A stretch of DNA of 64,000 nucleotides. Source: Agrobacterium tumefaciens. Its GTDB lineage: Bacteria > Pseudomonadota > Alphaproteobacteria > Rhizobiales > Rhizobiaceae. This document shows, piece after piece, positions 47,668-56,348 of this stretch; the first letter of the stretch is position 1; every line of letters begins with the position of its first letter. The notes beneath the pieces were generated by a model. That model saw nothing but the letters and a program-made list of their open reading frames with translations. It was not told where the DNA came from and did no database searches. The stretch is taken from contig CP048470.1 of the NCBI GenBank assembly GCA_025559845.1, positions 920,001 through 984,000 of the forward strand, written 5' to 3'. The translations under genes and the position numbers were made by a program.

Positions 47668-48369
47668 TTAAACCCCCAGCACTTTGTTAAGCTCGCCCAT
47701 ACGATGAGGCAGTTCGCCAACCGGAAAATCGCCGACCATATGTCCGTGATCCATCAGGTAGAAGCGATCGGCGATCTTGCTCGCAAAGCGAAAATTCTGC
47801 TCAACGAGAACCACTGTCATGCCGCGGCTCTTGAGTTTTTGCAGAACCTCGCCGATGCGCTGAACGATGACGGGTGCCAGCCCTTCCGTCGGCTCATCGA
47901 GAAGCAGAACCTTGACGCCGGTACGCAATATGCGCGCCATAGCCAGCATCTGCTGCTCGCCTCCAGAGAGTTTCGTGCCAGGGCTGCCCCGGCGTTCGTA
48001 GAGATTGGGAAACAGCTCGTAGATTTCGTCGAGGCTCATACCACCCTCGGACACAACCGGCGGAAGCTTGAGGTTTTCCTCGACGCTCAGGGTCGCGAAG
48101 ATACCCCGTTCTTCAGGAACGAAGCCGATGCCATGTTTTGCGGTCCGATGCAGCGGCACTGGCATCATGTCCTTGCCTGCAAGCTTGATGGTGCCCTTGC
48201 GATTGCGGATGATGCCCATGATGGTGCGCAGCGTGGTGGTCTTTCCAACGCCGTTGCGCCCTAGAATAGTGATGGTCTCGCCTTCACCGACCTTGAGATC
48301 GACGCCATGAAGCGCCTGGCTTTCGCCATACCAGGATTTCAGATTTGAAACTTCGAGAAGTGCCACCAT
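47668..48369 (-). CDS. livF: Branched-chain amino acid-type ABC transporter ATPase (LivF)
   Basis: ATPase of 233 residues with Walker A GRNGVGKTTT, the LivF segment GIGFVPEERGIFATLSVEENL, signature LSGGEQQM and Walker B VLLLDEPTEGLAP. It pairs with LivG. The start at 48369 lies one base after the livG stop (TGATATG), so the two are coupled; the in-frame ORF extends up inside livG and that part is rejected. Confidence 0.94.
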   Translation of the reverse strand: MVALLEVSNLKSWYGESQALHGVDLKVGEGETITILGRNGVGKTTTLRTIMGIIRNRKGTIKLAGKDMMPVPLHRTAKHGIGFVPEERGIFATLSVEENLKLPPVVSEGGMSLDEIYELFPNLYERRGSPGTKLSGGEQQMLAMARILRTGVKVLLLDEPTEGLAPVIVQRIGEVLQKLKSRGMTVVLVEQNFRFASKIADRFYLMDHGHMVGDFPVGELPHRMGELNKVLGV

Positions 48370-48370
48370 A

Positions 48371-49156
48371 TCAGGCTTCCTCCGTACCCATATAGGCCGT
48401 GCGCACGCGCGGATCGGCGGAAACTGCGGTGTAGTCCCCTTCCGCAAGGATCTCTCCGCGTTGCAGCACCGTGACATGGTGGCAGATATCCGCCACGACC
48501 TTGAGATTGTGTTCGACCATCAAGACGGCGCGGGTCTTTGCGACTTCGCGGATGAGGTCCGCGACATGCGCAACGTCTTCGCCACCCATTCCTGCCATTG
48601 GCTCGTCCAGAAGCAGAACCTTGGGGTCGAGCGCCAGCGTGGTTGCGATTTCCAGCACGCGCTTGCGCCCATAGGAAAGATCGGCGGCGAGCGCGTCTTT
48701 TTCACGCGTCAGCCCGACCATGCTGATCAGTTCTTCAGCGCGTGCATTGAGCGTGTCGAGCGAGGAGAGCGGCAACCAGAACTGCGTGGCGAGATTGTTT
48801 GGCCTTTGCAGCGCGACCCGTACGTTTTCCAGAACTGTGAGGTGCGGAAACACCGCCGAGATCTGGAAAGAACGCACGAGACCGAGCCGCGCCACCTTGT
48901 CCGGTGGCGTTTTTGTTATATCCGTTCCCATGAAGGTGATCGTCCCGCCCGAGGGCTGGAGAAACTTGGTCAACAGGTTGAAGACCGTCGTTTTCCCCGC
49001 GCCGTTCGGACCAATCAGGGCATGCACGCGGGCATGTTCGACGTCGAGATCGACGTTCTTCACGGCCGCGAATGCGCCGAAAGTCTTGGAGAGCCCACGC
49101 GCCGAAAGCACGACGCGGTGGTCCTCCTGTCTGGCAAGGACGGGAGCGATCGTCAT
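48371..49156 (-). CDS. livG: Branched-chain amino acid-type ABC transporter ATPase (LivG)
   Basis: ATPase of 261 residues with Walker A GPNGAGKTT, the LivG pattern GLVRSFQISAVFPHLTVLENV, a signature LSYGRKR and Walker B VLLLDEPMAG. The usual LSGGQ is replaced by LSYGR, as is common in LivG. The start at 49156 has AGGGA seven bases upstream. It lies 11 bases after the binding-protein gene. Confidence 0.94.
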   Translation of the reverse strand: MTIAPVLARQEDHRVVLSARGLSKTFGAFAAVKNVDLDVEHARVHALIGPNGAGKTTVFNLLTKFLQPSGGTITFMGTDITKTPPDKVARLGLVRSFQISAVFPHLTVLENVRVALQRPNNLATQFWLPLSSLDTLNARAEELISMVGLTREKDALAADLSYGRKRVLEIATTLALDPKVLLLDEPMAGMGGEDVAHVADLIREVAKTRAVLMVEHNLKVVADICHHVTVLQRGEILAEGDYTAVSADPRVRTAYMGTEEA

Positions 49157-49167
49157 TGAATGTTCCC

Positions 49168-50376
49168 TTATTGCGTTACCAGAGAGCAACCGCTCTTGGC
49201 AGGGTCCATGAAGGCTTCCTTGCCGGGAATGGTGGCGAGCACCTTGTAGTAGTCCCAGGCCTGTTTGCTTTCCTCCGGTTTTTTCACTTCCATGAGGTAC
49301 ATGTCGTGAATCATCCGGCCGTTGGCAGCTACATGGCCGTCCTTTGCGAAGACGTCGTTGACAGGCATTTCCTTCATGGCCTTGGCCACGGCATCGGCAT
49401 CATCCGTGCCGGCCTTCTCGATGGCCTTCAGATAATGGAGGACCGCCGAATAAGTACCAGTATGAACCATGTTCGGCATCGCGCCGGTACGCTCCTTGAA
49501 GCGTTCACCGAACTTGCGGGACTCGTCATCGCGATCCCAATAAAAACCTTCGGTAAGTGTCAGGCCCTGTGCCGCTTCCAGACCGAGACCGTGAACTTCT
49601 GCGAGGGTGAAGAGCAGGGCCGCAAGGCGCTGGCCACCGGCAACAATACCGAATTCCGCCGCCTGCTTGATAGCGTTGGACGTATCGAGGCCGGCATTCG
49701 CAAGCCCGATGACCTTGGCGCCAGAGGACTGTGCCTGCAGCAGGAATGACGAGTAGTCGGTGGTTGCCAATGGATGGCGTACCGAACCGAGCACCTTACC
49801 GCCGTTGGCCTTGACGAAATTGCTGGTGTTTTCTTCCAGCGAATAGCCAAAGGCGTAGTCAGCGGTCAGGAAAAACCAGCTATCGCCACCCTGCTTCACC
49901 AGTGCGCCGCCAGTTCCGACAGCCAGAGAATAGGTATCGTAGGCCCAGTGGAAACCATAGGGGCTGCACTGCTTGCCGGTCAGCTCCGTTGTTGCGGCAC
50001 CGGTGTTGATCGTGATCTTCTTTTTGTCTTTGGACAGTGCCTGCACGGCAAGACCAACCGACGAGGACGTCAGTTCCATAATGGAATCGACCTGTTCGGT
50101 ATCGTACCACTGACGGGCAATATTGGATGCAACGTCAGCCTTGTTCTGGTGGTCGGCGGTCACAACTTCAACCGGTGCGCCCAGCACCTTCCCACCGTAA
50201 TCCTCCACCGCCATCTTGGCGGCCTCGAAAGAATACTTGCCACCGAAGTTGGCATAGACGCCGGATTGGTCGTTCAGGATGCCGATCTTGACCTTGCCAT
50301 CCGAAAGATCGGCGGCATAAGCGGCAGTTCCCGCGGCCAACACCATGGCCGTAGACAAAATAATGCTCTTGCGCAT
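49168..50376 (-). CDS. ABC transporter substrate-binding protein (LivK/Peripla_BP_6 type)
   Basis: Periplasmic binding protein of 402 residues with a signal peptide (MRKSIILSTAMVLAAGTAAYA, cleavage about residue 21) and the amino-acid-binding fold (KIGILNDQSGVYANFGG; VVTADHQNKADVASNIARQWYD). The group includes binders of branched-chain amino acids, short-chain amides, urea and other organic acids; the co-operonic enzymes argue against a plain amino acid substrate. The start at 50376 has GGAGG eight bases upstream. First gene of the nine-gene operon. Confidence 0.9.
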   Translation of the reverse strand: MRKSIILSTAMVLAAGTAAYAADLSDGKVKIGILNDQSGVYANFGGKYSFEAAKMAVEDYGGKVLGAPVEVVTADHQNKADVASNIARQWYDTEQVDSIMELTSSSVGLAVQALSKDKKKITINTGAATTELTGKQCSPYGFHWAYDTYSLAVGTGGALVKQGGDSWFFLTADYAFGYSLEENTSNFVKANGGKVLGSVRHPLATTDYSSFLLQAQSSGAKVIGLANAGLDTSNAIKQAAEFGIVAGGQRLAALLFTLAEVHGLGLEAAQGLTLTEGFYWDRDDESRKFGERFKERTGAMPNMVHTGTYSAVLHYLKAIEKAGTDDADAVAKAMKEMPVNDVFAKDGHVAANGRMIHDMYLMEVKKPEESKQAWDYYKVLATIPGKEAFMDPAKSGCSLVTQ

Positions 50377-50554
50377 TGACTTCTCCTCCCAGAGATCGAT
50401 TGCGAGCCTCAGATCCAACTTGTGCAGTCGTGAACGGAGCACCAGCTCCGATCTGCACTGAAATGGTCACATCGCCCTCCTCAAAGCGATGCATCCTGAG
50501 CCTAGATTTCTCGAATTCGCGCATTGACACAAGACGGCTGCATCATCAAATTGC

Positions 50555-50581
50555 GAACAGGAACTGTTCATTTTTGAACAG
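50555..50581. promoter_or_regulatory. Candidate LysR operator: three GAACAG half-sites
   Basis: GAACAG (50555-50560), CTGTTC (50564-50569) and GAACAG (50576-50581): two overlapping perfect inverted repeats that share the middle half-site, with 3-base and 6-base spacers. It lies in the divergent region, 23 bases before the LysR ATG and 179 bases from the livK-type ATG, where such regulators usually bind. Confidence 0.6.
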
Positions 50582-50603
50582 AAGTCACTTCTTCGGGAAC
50601 AAT

Positions 50604-51521
50604 ATGGCGACGCCTTTCACCTGGGACGACCTGCAATATTTTCTCGCTGTCGCGCGAACCGGTCAGCTTTCGTCCGCAGCCCGCAGCCTGCGGACCAGTC
50701 ATGCCACCGTCTCCCGCCACATCGACCGCTTGGAATTCTCTCTTAAAACCAAGCTGTTCGAGAGAAATCCGCGTGGTTATGAACTGACGACTGTGGGGCG
50801 TCGGCTAGTCGATACCGTCGAGCGCATCGAGGCTGAAGCAGAGCGACTGCAGTCGGATATTTCCGAAAGCGGCAGCCTGTTGCGCGGCGTGGTACGGCTG
50901 AGTGCTCCGGAAGGTTTTTCCAATTTTTTCTTTGTTGAAAAGCTCAACGACTTCGCCGCGACCCATCCCCACATCATGGTGGAACTGGTGACGATCCAGC
51001 AGATCATGGCCCTTTCCAGAAAAGAAGCCGATGTGGCAGTGACGCTCGACCCGCCGAAAGCTGGTCCCTACGTCAATGAACAGATCATCGAATATACGCT
51101 GCACATCTACGCATCGCGCTCTTACCTCGCCGGCCGGCCAAAAATCACCCGCCGCGAAGACCTTCTCGACCACTTCTTCATTGGTTACGTACAGGATCTG
51201 ATCTTTTCCCCGGGCCTCGATTACATGCGGGACGTGCTGCCGGGATTAAGGCCAAATTTTCAGTCTTCCAGCATCTTTGCGCAGCTGACTGCAACCCTCG
51301 GCGGTCGCGGCCTTTGCATCCTGCCAAACTTCATAGCGGCACGGTTCCCTGACCTGCAGATGGTTCTGCCGGAAGAGGTGGAGTTGCGGCGCGGCTACTG
51401 GCTGACAAGCCATCACGACTTTGCCGATGTGCCACGCGTACGGTCCTTGATGGACTTCATATTGAACACGGTTCGCGCTCACGAGAAACTGTTCGTGCTC
51501 GATCGTAAAACCCTCATCTGA
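50604..51521 (+). CDS. LysR-family transcriptional regulator
   Basis: A 305-residue regulator with a winged helix (about 5-65: FLAVARTGQLSSAARSLRTSHATVSRHIDRLE) and a LysR ligand-binding domain. The start at 50604 gives the normal N-terminus MATPFTWDDLQYFL; the in-frame ORF extends upstream through the operator and is rejected. Being divergent from the liv-type operon with a three-half-site repeat between, it probably controls that operon and itself (inference). Confidence 0.9.
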   Translation: MATPFTWDDLQYFLAVARTGQLSSAARSLRTSHATVSRHIDRLEFSLKTKLFERNPRGYELTTVGRRLVDTVERIEAEAERLQSDISESGSLLRGVVRLSAPEGFSNFFFVEKLNDFAATHPHIMVELVTIQQIMALSRKEADVAVTLDPPKAGPYVNEQIIEYTLHIYASRSYLAGRPKITRREDLLDHFFIGYVQDLIFSPGLDYMRDVLPGLRPNFQSSSIFAQLTATLGGRGLCILPNFIAARFPDLQMVLPEEVELRRGYWLTSHHDFADVPRVRSLMDFILNTVRAHEKLFVLDRKTLI

Positions 51522-51611
51522 GCATCCTGTCGTTCACATTTCAGCGACACCCTGTTTCCGATTGCTGGATTGGATAAGGGGGAGCGATGCCTATATGACA
51601 GGCAACAACGA

Positions 51612-51627
51612 TACCGGCTTGCCGGTA
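51612..51627. repeat. Short inverted repeat upstream of the LLM oxidoreductase gene
   Basis: TACCGGC (51612-51618), TT, GCCGGTA (51621-51627). A perfect seven-base inverted repeat 26 bases before the ATG at 51653. It could be an operator or a small hairpin in the leader; nothing in the sequence decides. Confidence 0.4.
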
Positions 51628-51652
51628 CTCCTCCAACGTTTCGAAGGCCATC

Positions 51653-52675
51653 ATGAAAAAGATCGGATTTTTGTCGTTCGGGCACTGGACGCCCTCCCCC
51701 CAGTCGCAAACGCGCTCAGCCGCGGATACGCTGTTACAATCGATCGACCTTGCGGTTGCAGCCGAAGAACTTGGAGCTGACGGGGCCTATTTCCGTGTAC
51801 ACCACTTCGCCCGGCAGCTTGCCTCGCCCTTCCCGCTGCTTGCTGCGGTTGGCGCTAGAACGAAGACGATCGAGATCGGTACCGGCGTCATCGACATGCG
51901 ATATGAGAACCCATTCTACATGGCCGAGGATGCCGGCTCCGCCGATCTGATATCGGGAGGGCGCCTGCAACTTGGCATCAGTCGCGGATCGCCGGAGCAG
52001 GTCATCGATGGCTGGCGCTACTTCGGCTATCGCCCTGCGGAAGGCCAGACTGAAGAGGATATGGCGCGCCAGCACACCGAAGTCTTTCTTGAACTTTTGA
52101 AAGGTGAAGGTTTCGCACAACCCAATCCACGGCCGATGTTCCCCAACCCGCCAGGCCTCCTCAGGCTGGAACCGCATTCGGATGGTCTGCGCGAGCGCAT
52201 CTGGTGGGGTTCAAGCTCGAATGCGACCGCCGAATGGGCCGCAAAGCTTGGCATGAACCTGCAAAGCTCGACGCTGAAGACGGATGAAACGGGTCAGCCG
52301 TTCCACGTCCAGCAGGCCGAGCAGATCAGGGCCTACCGAGCCGCCTGGAAAGAGGCAGGTCACGAACACGAACCACGCGTCTCCGTCAGCCGTAGTATCT
52401 TCGCGCTCGTCAATGAGATGGACAGGGCCTACTTTGGTTATGGCAACAAGGAAGATGACTCAATCGGCTTCATTGACGACAAAACGCGGGCGATCTTCGG
52501 GCGCAGCTATGCGGCCGAGCCGGAAGCGCTTATAGAGCAACTGAAGGCCGACGAGGCCATCGCCGAGGCCGACACGCTGCTTCTGACCGTACCGAACCAA
52601 CTCGGCGTCGCGTACAACACACACGTGATCGAAACGATCCTGAAGCAGGTGGCCCCGGCCCTCGGCTGGCGTTAA
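51653..52675 (+). CDS. LLM-class (luciferase-like) flavin-dependent oxidoreductase
   Basis: A 340-residue TIM-barrel flavoenzyme of the bacterial luciferase superfamily (GADGAYFRVHHFARQLASPFPLLAAVGART; IEIGTGVIDMRYENPFYMAEDAGSADLISGGRL). Members are FMN- or F420-dependent monooxygenases or reductases; the substrate cannot be told. Not SsuD by sequence, as far as I can judge. GAAGG lies six bases before the ATG. It stands alone between a LysR gene (same strand) and a convergent enolase gene. Confidence 0.87.
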   Translation: MKKIGFLSFGHWTPSPQSQTRSAADTLLQSIDLAVAAEELGADGAYFRVHHFARQLASPFPLLAAVGARTKTIEIGTGVIDMRYENPFYMAEDAGSADLISGGRLQLGISRGSPEQVIDGWRYFGYRPAEGQTEEDMARQHTEVFLELLKGEGFAQPNPRPMFPNPPGLLRLEPHSDGLRERIWWGSSSNATAEWAAKLGMNLQSSTLKTDETGQPFHVQQAEQIRAYRAAWKEAGHEHEPRVSVSRSIFALVNEMDRAYFGYGNKEDDSIGFIDDKTRAIFGRSYAAEPEALIEQLKADEAIAEADTLLLTVPNQLGVAYNTHVIETILKQVAPALGWR

Positions 52676-52693
52676 TCGCCTGGTGGCGTCACC

Positions 52694-53812
52694 TCACCTG
52701 ACCGGCTTGCCGTAACGCTCCATGCTTGCGGCAAGCGGCGTCGTGCTGGCGCCCGCTTGTTGCGGGCGTTTGTAGACACCATCAACCACATTGGCCGGCT
52801 CCTCAAAATGGTCTTTGATCCAGGGGATGTATTCGAGAATGGTCGAGGCCGGGTGCCAATAGCTCAGATGCACGTGCACCTGGCTCATTTCACCGGCATG
52901 CGGCACCACGGGCAACCGGTGAGCCAACGCCAGATCGGCGACCTGAATATATTCGGTTATGCCACCGAGCCTCGTCACATCCGGCTGAACGTAAGCGACC
53001 GCACCGGCATCGATGAATGAGCGGAAGGCATCCACGGTGTAAAGCTGCTCGCCAAGCGCAATGGGGATCGACGTGTTGCGCGCCAGCCGCGCATGGCTCG
53101 TCACGTCGTCATACCACATTGGCTCCTCGAACCAATAAATGTCGAGATCACGGGCGGCGGCGCAGAAACGCTGGCAGGTCGGCAAGTCCCATTTGCCGTT
53201 ACCGTCGATAGCAATCCTGACCGATGAACCGACGCGCTTGCGGACAGCAGCAAGACGCTCGACATCAACATTCGGATCGTCGTGCCCGACCTTGATCTTG
53301 AGGCGTGTGAACCCGCCTTCTTCCACGGCCTTTGCGCTCCCGGCCAGCAAATTTTCCAGGTTGAAGGAGAGCCAGCCGATATCGGTATTGTAGGCTTCCA
53401 GCCGATCGGTTCTTGCACCGCCTAGATAGTGCCACAACGGAACGCCAGCCTTCTTGGCCTTCAGATCCCAAAGAGCCACATCGATGGCCGCCAGCGCAAG
53501 GTGCGTGATGCCAGCACGCCCAACCCACTGCAACGAGGGATAACGCGCCAGCTTCGTCCACAGTCGGGAATGATCGGATGCATCTTCGCCAATGAGCAAG
53601 GGAGCATAACAATCGCTGATGCAATAGGTAATCAGTCGATCGGAAGGCAGGTGCGCATGCGTTCCGGTAAAGCCATACCCCTCTAGGCCATCAGTGGTTA
53701 CGATCTTGGCGCCAACGACGCCCCAGTGGGTGATGCTGTGGGTAGAATCTGAAATGGATGCCGAGGTTAACGGCAGGTGCAGGATAAACGGTTCGACCGA
53801 CTTGATTTTCAT
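52694..53812 (-). CDS. Mandelate racemase/muconate lactonizing enzyme family protein (sugar acid dehydratase type)
   Basis: Enolase-superfamily protein of 372 residues. Catalytic features of the mandelate racemase subgroup are visible: K-I-K at 172-174, metal ligands D203, E229 or E230 and E255, and the H305/D278 dyad (VVPHAGE, QPDVTR). Such enzymes abstract the proton next to a carboxylate and often dehydrate sugar acids. It is divergent from a GntR regulator and near a polyol/sugar-acid dehydrogenase, so a role in sugar acid catabolism is likely. Start: ATG 53812; a GTG three codons earlier (53821) is an alternative with GGGAG nearer to it. Confidence 0.87.
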   Translation of the reverse strand: MKIKSVEPFILHLPLTSASISDSTHSITHWGVVGAKIVTTDGLEGYGFTGTHAHLPSDRLITYCISDCYAPLLIGEDASDHSRLWTKLARYPSLQWVGRAGITHLALAAIDVALWDLKAKKAGVPLWHYLGGARTDRLEAYNTDIGWLSFNLENLLAGSAKAVEEGGFTRLKIKVGHDDPNVDVERLAAVRKRVGSSVRIAIDGNGKWDLPTCQRFCAAARDLDIYWFEEPMWYDDVTSHARLARNTSIPIALGEQLYTVDAFRSFIDAGAVAYVQPDVTRLGGITEYIQVADLALAHRLPVVPHAGEMSQVHVHLSYWHPASTILEYIPWIKDHFEEPANVVDGVYKRPQQAGASTTPLAASMERYGKPVR

Positions 53813-53988
53813 AAGGCACACTCACTCCCTTGCGCTCAATCATCTCGGGAGGAGCATGGCGGACGTGAAAAGGCCGCGCCCGCAACGGGCCGCAAACCGT
53901 CAAACCAACCTCTTGACCAAACTCAGCAGCCTTCCTCCCAGAAGCCGTGAGCGTAGACATAAGAACTAACGCAAACTATCGACCATAG

Positions 53989-54010
53989 AAAATAAAAAAT
54001 TTTTTATTTT
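53989..54010. promoter_or_regulatory. AT-only perfect 22-bp palindrome upstream of the GntR gene
   Basis: AAAATAAAAAA (53989-53999) is followed directly by its exact complement (54000-54010). It lies 49 bases before the GntR ATG in the divergent region with the enolase gene. It may be an operator, an UP-like element or a bent promoter sequence. Confidence 0.5.
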
Positions 54011-54058
54011 TAATTTCGACGGATTGCCGATCTTTTATGGTTGAGCAATGATGTTTGC

Positions 54059-54733
54059 ATGAACAGCTTGGTCAAAGTCACTCTTGCCGAACAGGCCCAC
54101 CAGGAACTGCGTTCGCGTATCGTCAGTGGGCGGTTGCGTGGCGGGGAGCGACTGCTTCCCAACGAACTCGCCGCAGATCTCGGAATAAGCCCAACTCCGA
54201 TCAAGGAAGCCTGTCTCAAGCTCGAGGCGGATGGGCTCGTGATCAATTCATCCCGCCGCGGCATGGTGGTGCGGGATTTCAGCATTGAGGATGTTGAGGA
54301 ACTCTACGCCGCCAGAATGCTTATCGAAAAAGGTGCGGTCGAAGTGGCATTCGACGCCGGGCAGTTGAACGACACCCTCCATGCAAAACTTCTGGAAAGC
54401 CTCGAGAAACATCGTGCTTTCTCAAAAGGCACCAGCCTGGACGACCTATCACAGGCGCTTTTCTATGATCGTTCTTTCCACAGCCTGCTTGTCAGTGCTG
54501 CGAATATTCCCGTCATTTCCGGTTCGCATGAGCGCATCCTCGACCAGACGCACACCGTTTTCGTCTCGATTTTGGGTGACTACAGCCGTTCTGTCGATGA
54601 GCACCAGAATATCGCAGATGCGGTGGGTGCCAAAAGCAAGGCACAGATCGTCGATGCTTTGTGGCGCCACCTGGAGCGCAGCCGGCAAAACACGTTGCGC
54701 CAGATACGTCTGCTGAAGCAGAACGGAGGATAG
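54059..54733 (+). CDS. GntR-family transcriptional regulator (FadR/FCD subgroup)
   Basis: A 224-residue regulator with an N-terminal winged helix (about 8-70, ELAADLGISPTPIKEACLKLEADGLV) and an all-helical FCD ligand-binding domain (about 80-215, LYAARMLIEKGAVEVAF). FCD regulators bind carboxylic or sugar acids, in line with the flanking enolase and polyol dehydrogenase genes. The start is ATG 54059; a TTG at 54041 in the same frame is a poorer alternative and neither has a strong ribosome site. The polyol dehydrogenase gene follows 40 bases on. Confidence 0.86.
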   Translation: MNSLVKVTLAEQAHQELRSRIVSGRLRGGERLLPNELAADLGISPTPIKEACLKLEADGLVINSSRRGMVVRDFSIEDVEELYAARMLIEKGAVEVAFDAGQLNDTLHAKLLESLEKHRAFSKGTSLDDLSQALFYDRSFHSLLVSAANIPVISGSHERILDQTHTVFVSILGDYSRSVDEHQNIADAVGAKSKAQIVDALWRHLERSRQNTLRQIRLLKQNGG

Positions 54734-54773
54734 CTGCCGGCAGCATGATAAAGACAACTGGGAGGAAACAGAA

Positions 54774-56279
54774 TTGTCGTTTGAAAATCCGAAAGCCACG
54801 ACGCTGCCAATGTCAGAACGGCTTTCCGCCAAAACCCTGTCCTATCTGCCTCAATCCATCGAAATCCCCCTTTATGATCGCGACGCGGTCACACCGGGTA
54901 TCGTTCACCTCGGTGTCGGGGCCTTCCACCGCGCCCATCAGGCGGTTTTTATCGATGACTGCCTCGCGCGGGGCGAGACCGGATGGGGCATTGTGGCCGC
55001 ATCGCTCAGAAGTGCAGACACACGCGATGCAATCGAACCTCAAGACAATCTCTACACGTTCAGCTTGCGCGATGCAGATGGCGAGAAGCTGCGCATCATC
55101 GGCTCCATTGTCGAAACGATCGTCGCGCCTGAGGCGCGCGAGACACTCATCGACCGTTTGTCCGATCCGGCTGTCCGGCTTGTCACGCTGACCGTAACTG
55201 AAAAAGGTTACGTTACAAATCTTGCCAGCAAGACCCTGCTGCGCGACCACCCGGATATCCTCCACGATCTTGCAAATCCCGACAAGCCGCGAACCATTTA
55301 CGGCTTCATTCTCGCCGCCACACAGCGCAGGCTTTCAGAAGGTTCTGTGCCACTTACACTTTTGCCCTGTGACAATCTCCCATCCAATGGCCGTGTCTTG
55401 CAAAAACTGCTGCTGGAATATGCGAGATTGGCCAAACCCGAACTGGCGGATTTTATCGGCGAGAACATCGCCTGTCCCTGTTCAATGGTCGACAGGATCG
55501 TTCCAGCAACCACCAGCCTTGATCGCGAAAGCATCAAAGCGGCCCTTGGCGTTGAGGACGCCTGGCCCGTGGTCGCTGAGCCTTACTTCCGCTTCGTCAT
55601 TGAAGATCGCTTTCCACACGGACGACCAGCGCTTGAAAAGTCCGGTGTGGAGTTCGTTGCAGACGTAGAACCCTATGAGCATATGAAGCTCAGAATGCTA
55701 AACGGTGCACACAGCGCCATTGCGGCAACCGGCCAGGTCGCCGGGCTCGCCACCGTCGCCGATGCATGGAGCGAACCTGCGATCCGGCGCTTTATTGATG
55801 CCTATTGGCATGCTGTGAAACAAACACTCAGTGCCGCCGTTGACGGAGAGGCATTTGCGGCCGGTTTACGCGAGCGCTTTGGCAACCCCGCGCTTCAACA
55901 CAAGACCATGCAGATCGCCTCAGATGCCTCGCAGAAGTTGCCGCTGCGCATCCTCGCGCCGCTGCGAGAGCTGCTGGCGTTCAAGGCCGATAGCCGACCC
56001 CTTGTGCTCGCCGTCGCGCTCTGGGTCCGATCCTGCGCGACGATCGATGAAAACGGCGAGCCGATTACGATCCTGGATCCAGTGTTCAATGAATGGGATG
56101 CACCCGACCAGCTACGGATGGAGCCGGACGACGTCATCGACCGCTTCCTCAGCTTCACCCGTACATTCGGTAACGACCTTCCTGATAACACAGACTTCGT
56201 TGCAGAATTGAAAACTGCATATCGTCATGTCAGGGACAATGGTGCGCTTGCCGCTGTCAGCAGTTTTCTGAAAACGTGA
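54774..56279 (+). CDS. Mannitol dehydrogenase family protein (polyol/sugar-acid dehydrogenase)
   Basis: Long-chain polyol dehydrogenase of 501 residues. It has the N-terminal NAD domain motif GVGAFHRAHQAVF and the catalytic Lys/Asn/His group in KLRMLNGAHS. Family members oxidise mannitol, arabinitol or reduce fructuronate and tagaturonate. The start is TTG at 54774: GGAGG lies eight bases upstream, while the first in-frame ATG is 12 codons further in. It follows the GntR gene and probably acts with the enolase-type dehydratase on a sugar acid or polyol; the exact substrate is unknown. Confidence 0.89.
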   Translation: MSFENPKATTLPMSERLSAKTLSYLPQSIEIPLYDRDAVTPGIVHLGVGAFHRAHQAVFIDDCLARGETGWGIVAASLRSADTRDAIEPQDNLYTFSLRDADGEKLRIIGSIVETIVAPEARETLIDRLSDPAVRLVTLTVTEKGYVTNLASKTLLRDHPDILHDLANPDKPRTIYGFILAATQRRLSEGSVPLTLLPCDNLPSNGRVLQKLLLEYARLAKPELADFIGENIACPCSMVDRIVPATTSLDRESIKAALGVEDAWPVVAEPYFRFVIEDRFPHGRPALEKSGVEFVADVEPYEHMKLRMLNGAHSAIAATGQVAGLATVADAWSEPAIRRFIDAYWHAVKQTLSAAVDGEAFAAGLRERFGNPALQHKTMQIASDASQKLPLRILAPLRELLAFKADSRPLVLAVALWVRSCATIDENGEPITILDPVFNEWDAPDQLRMEPDDVIDRFLSFTRTFGNDLPDNTDFVAELKTAYRHVRDNGALAAVSSFLKT

Positions 56280-56300
56280 ATCGCTTGGAAATCAATGTGC

Positions 56301-56332
56301 AAAAAAACAGGCCGGAAAACCGGCCTGTTTCG
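56301..56332. terminator. Bidirectional terminator, polyol dehydrogenase / dppF
   Basis: AAACAGGCCGG (56305-56315), AAAA loop, CCGGCCTGTTT (56320-56330), with A-run on the left and T on the right. It serves the convergent dehydrogenase and dppF genes. Confidence 0.88.
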
Positions 56333-56348
56333 TCTTCAAAACAAATGC

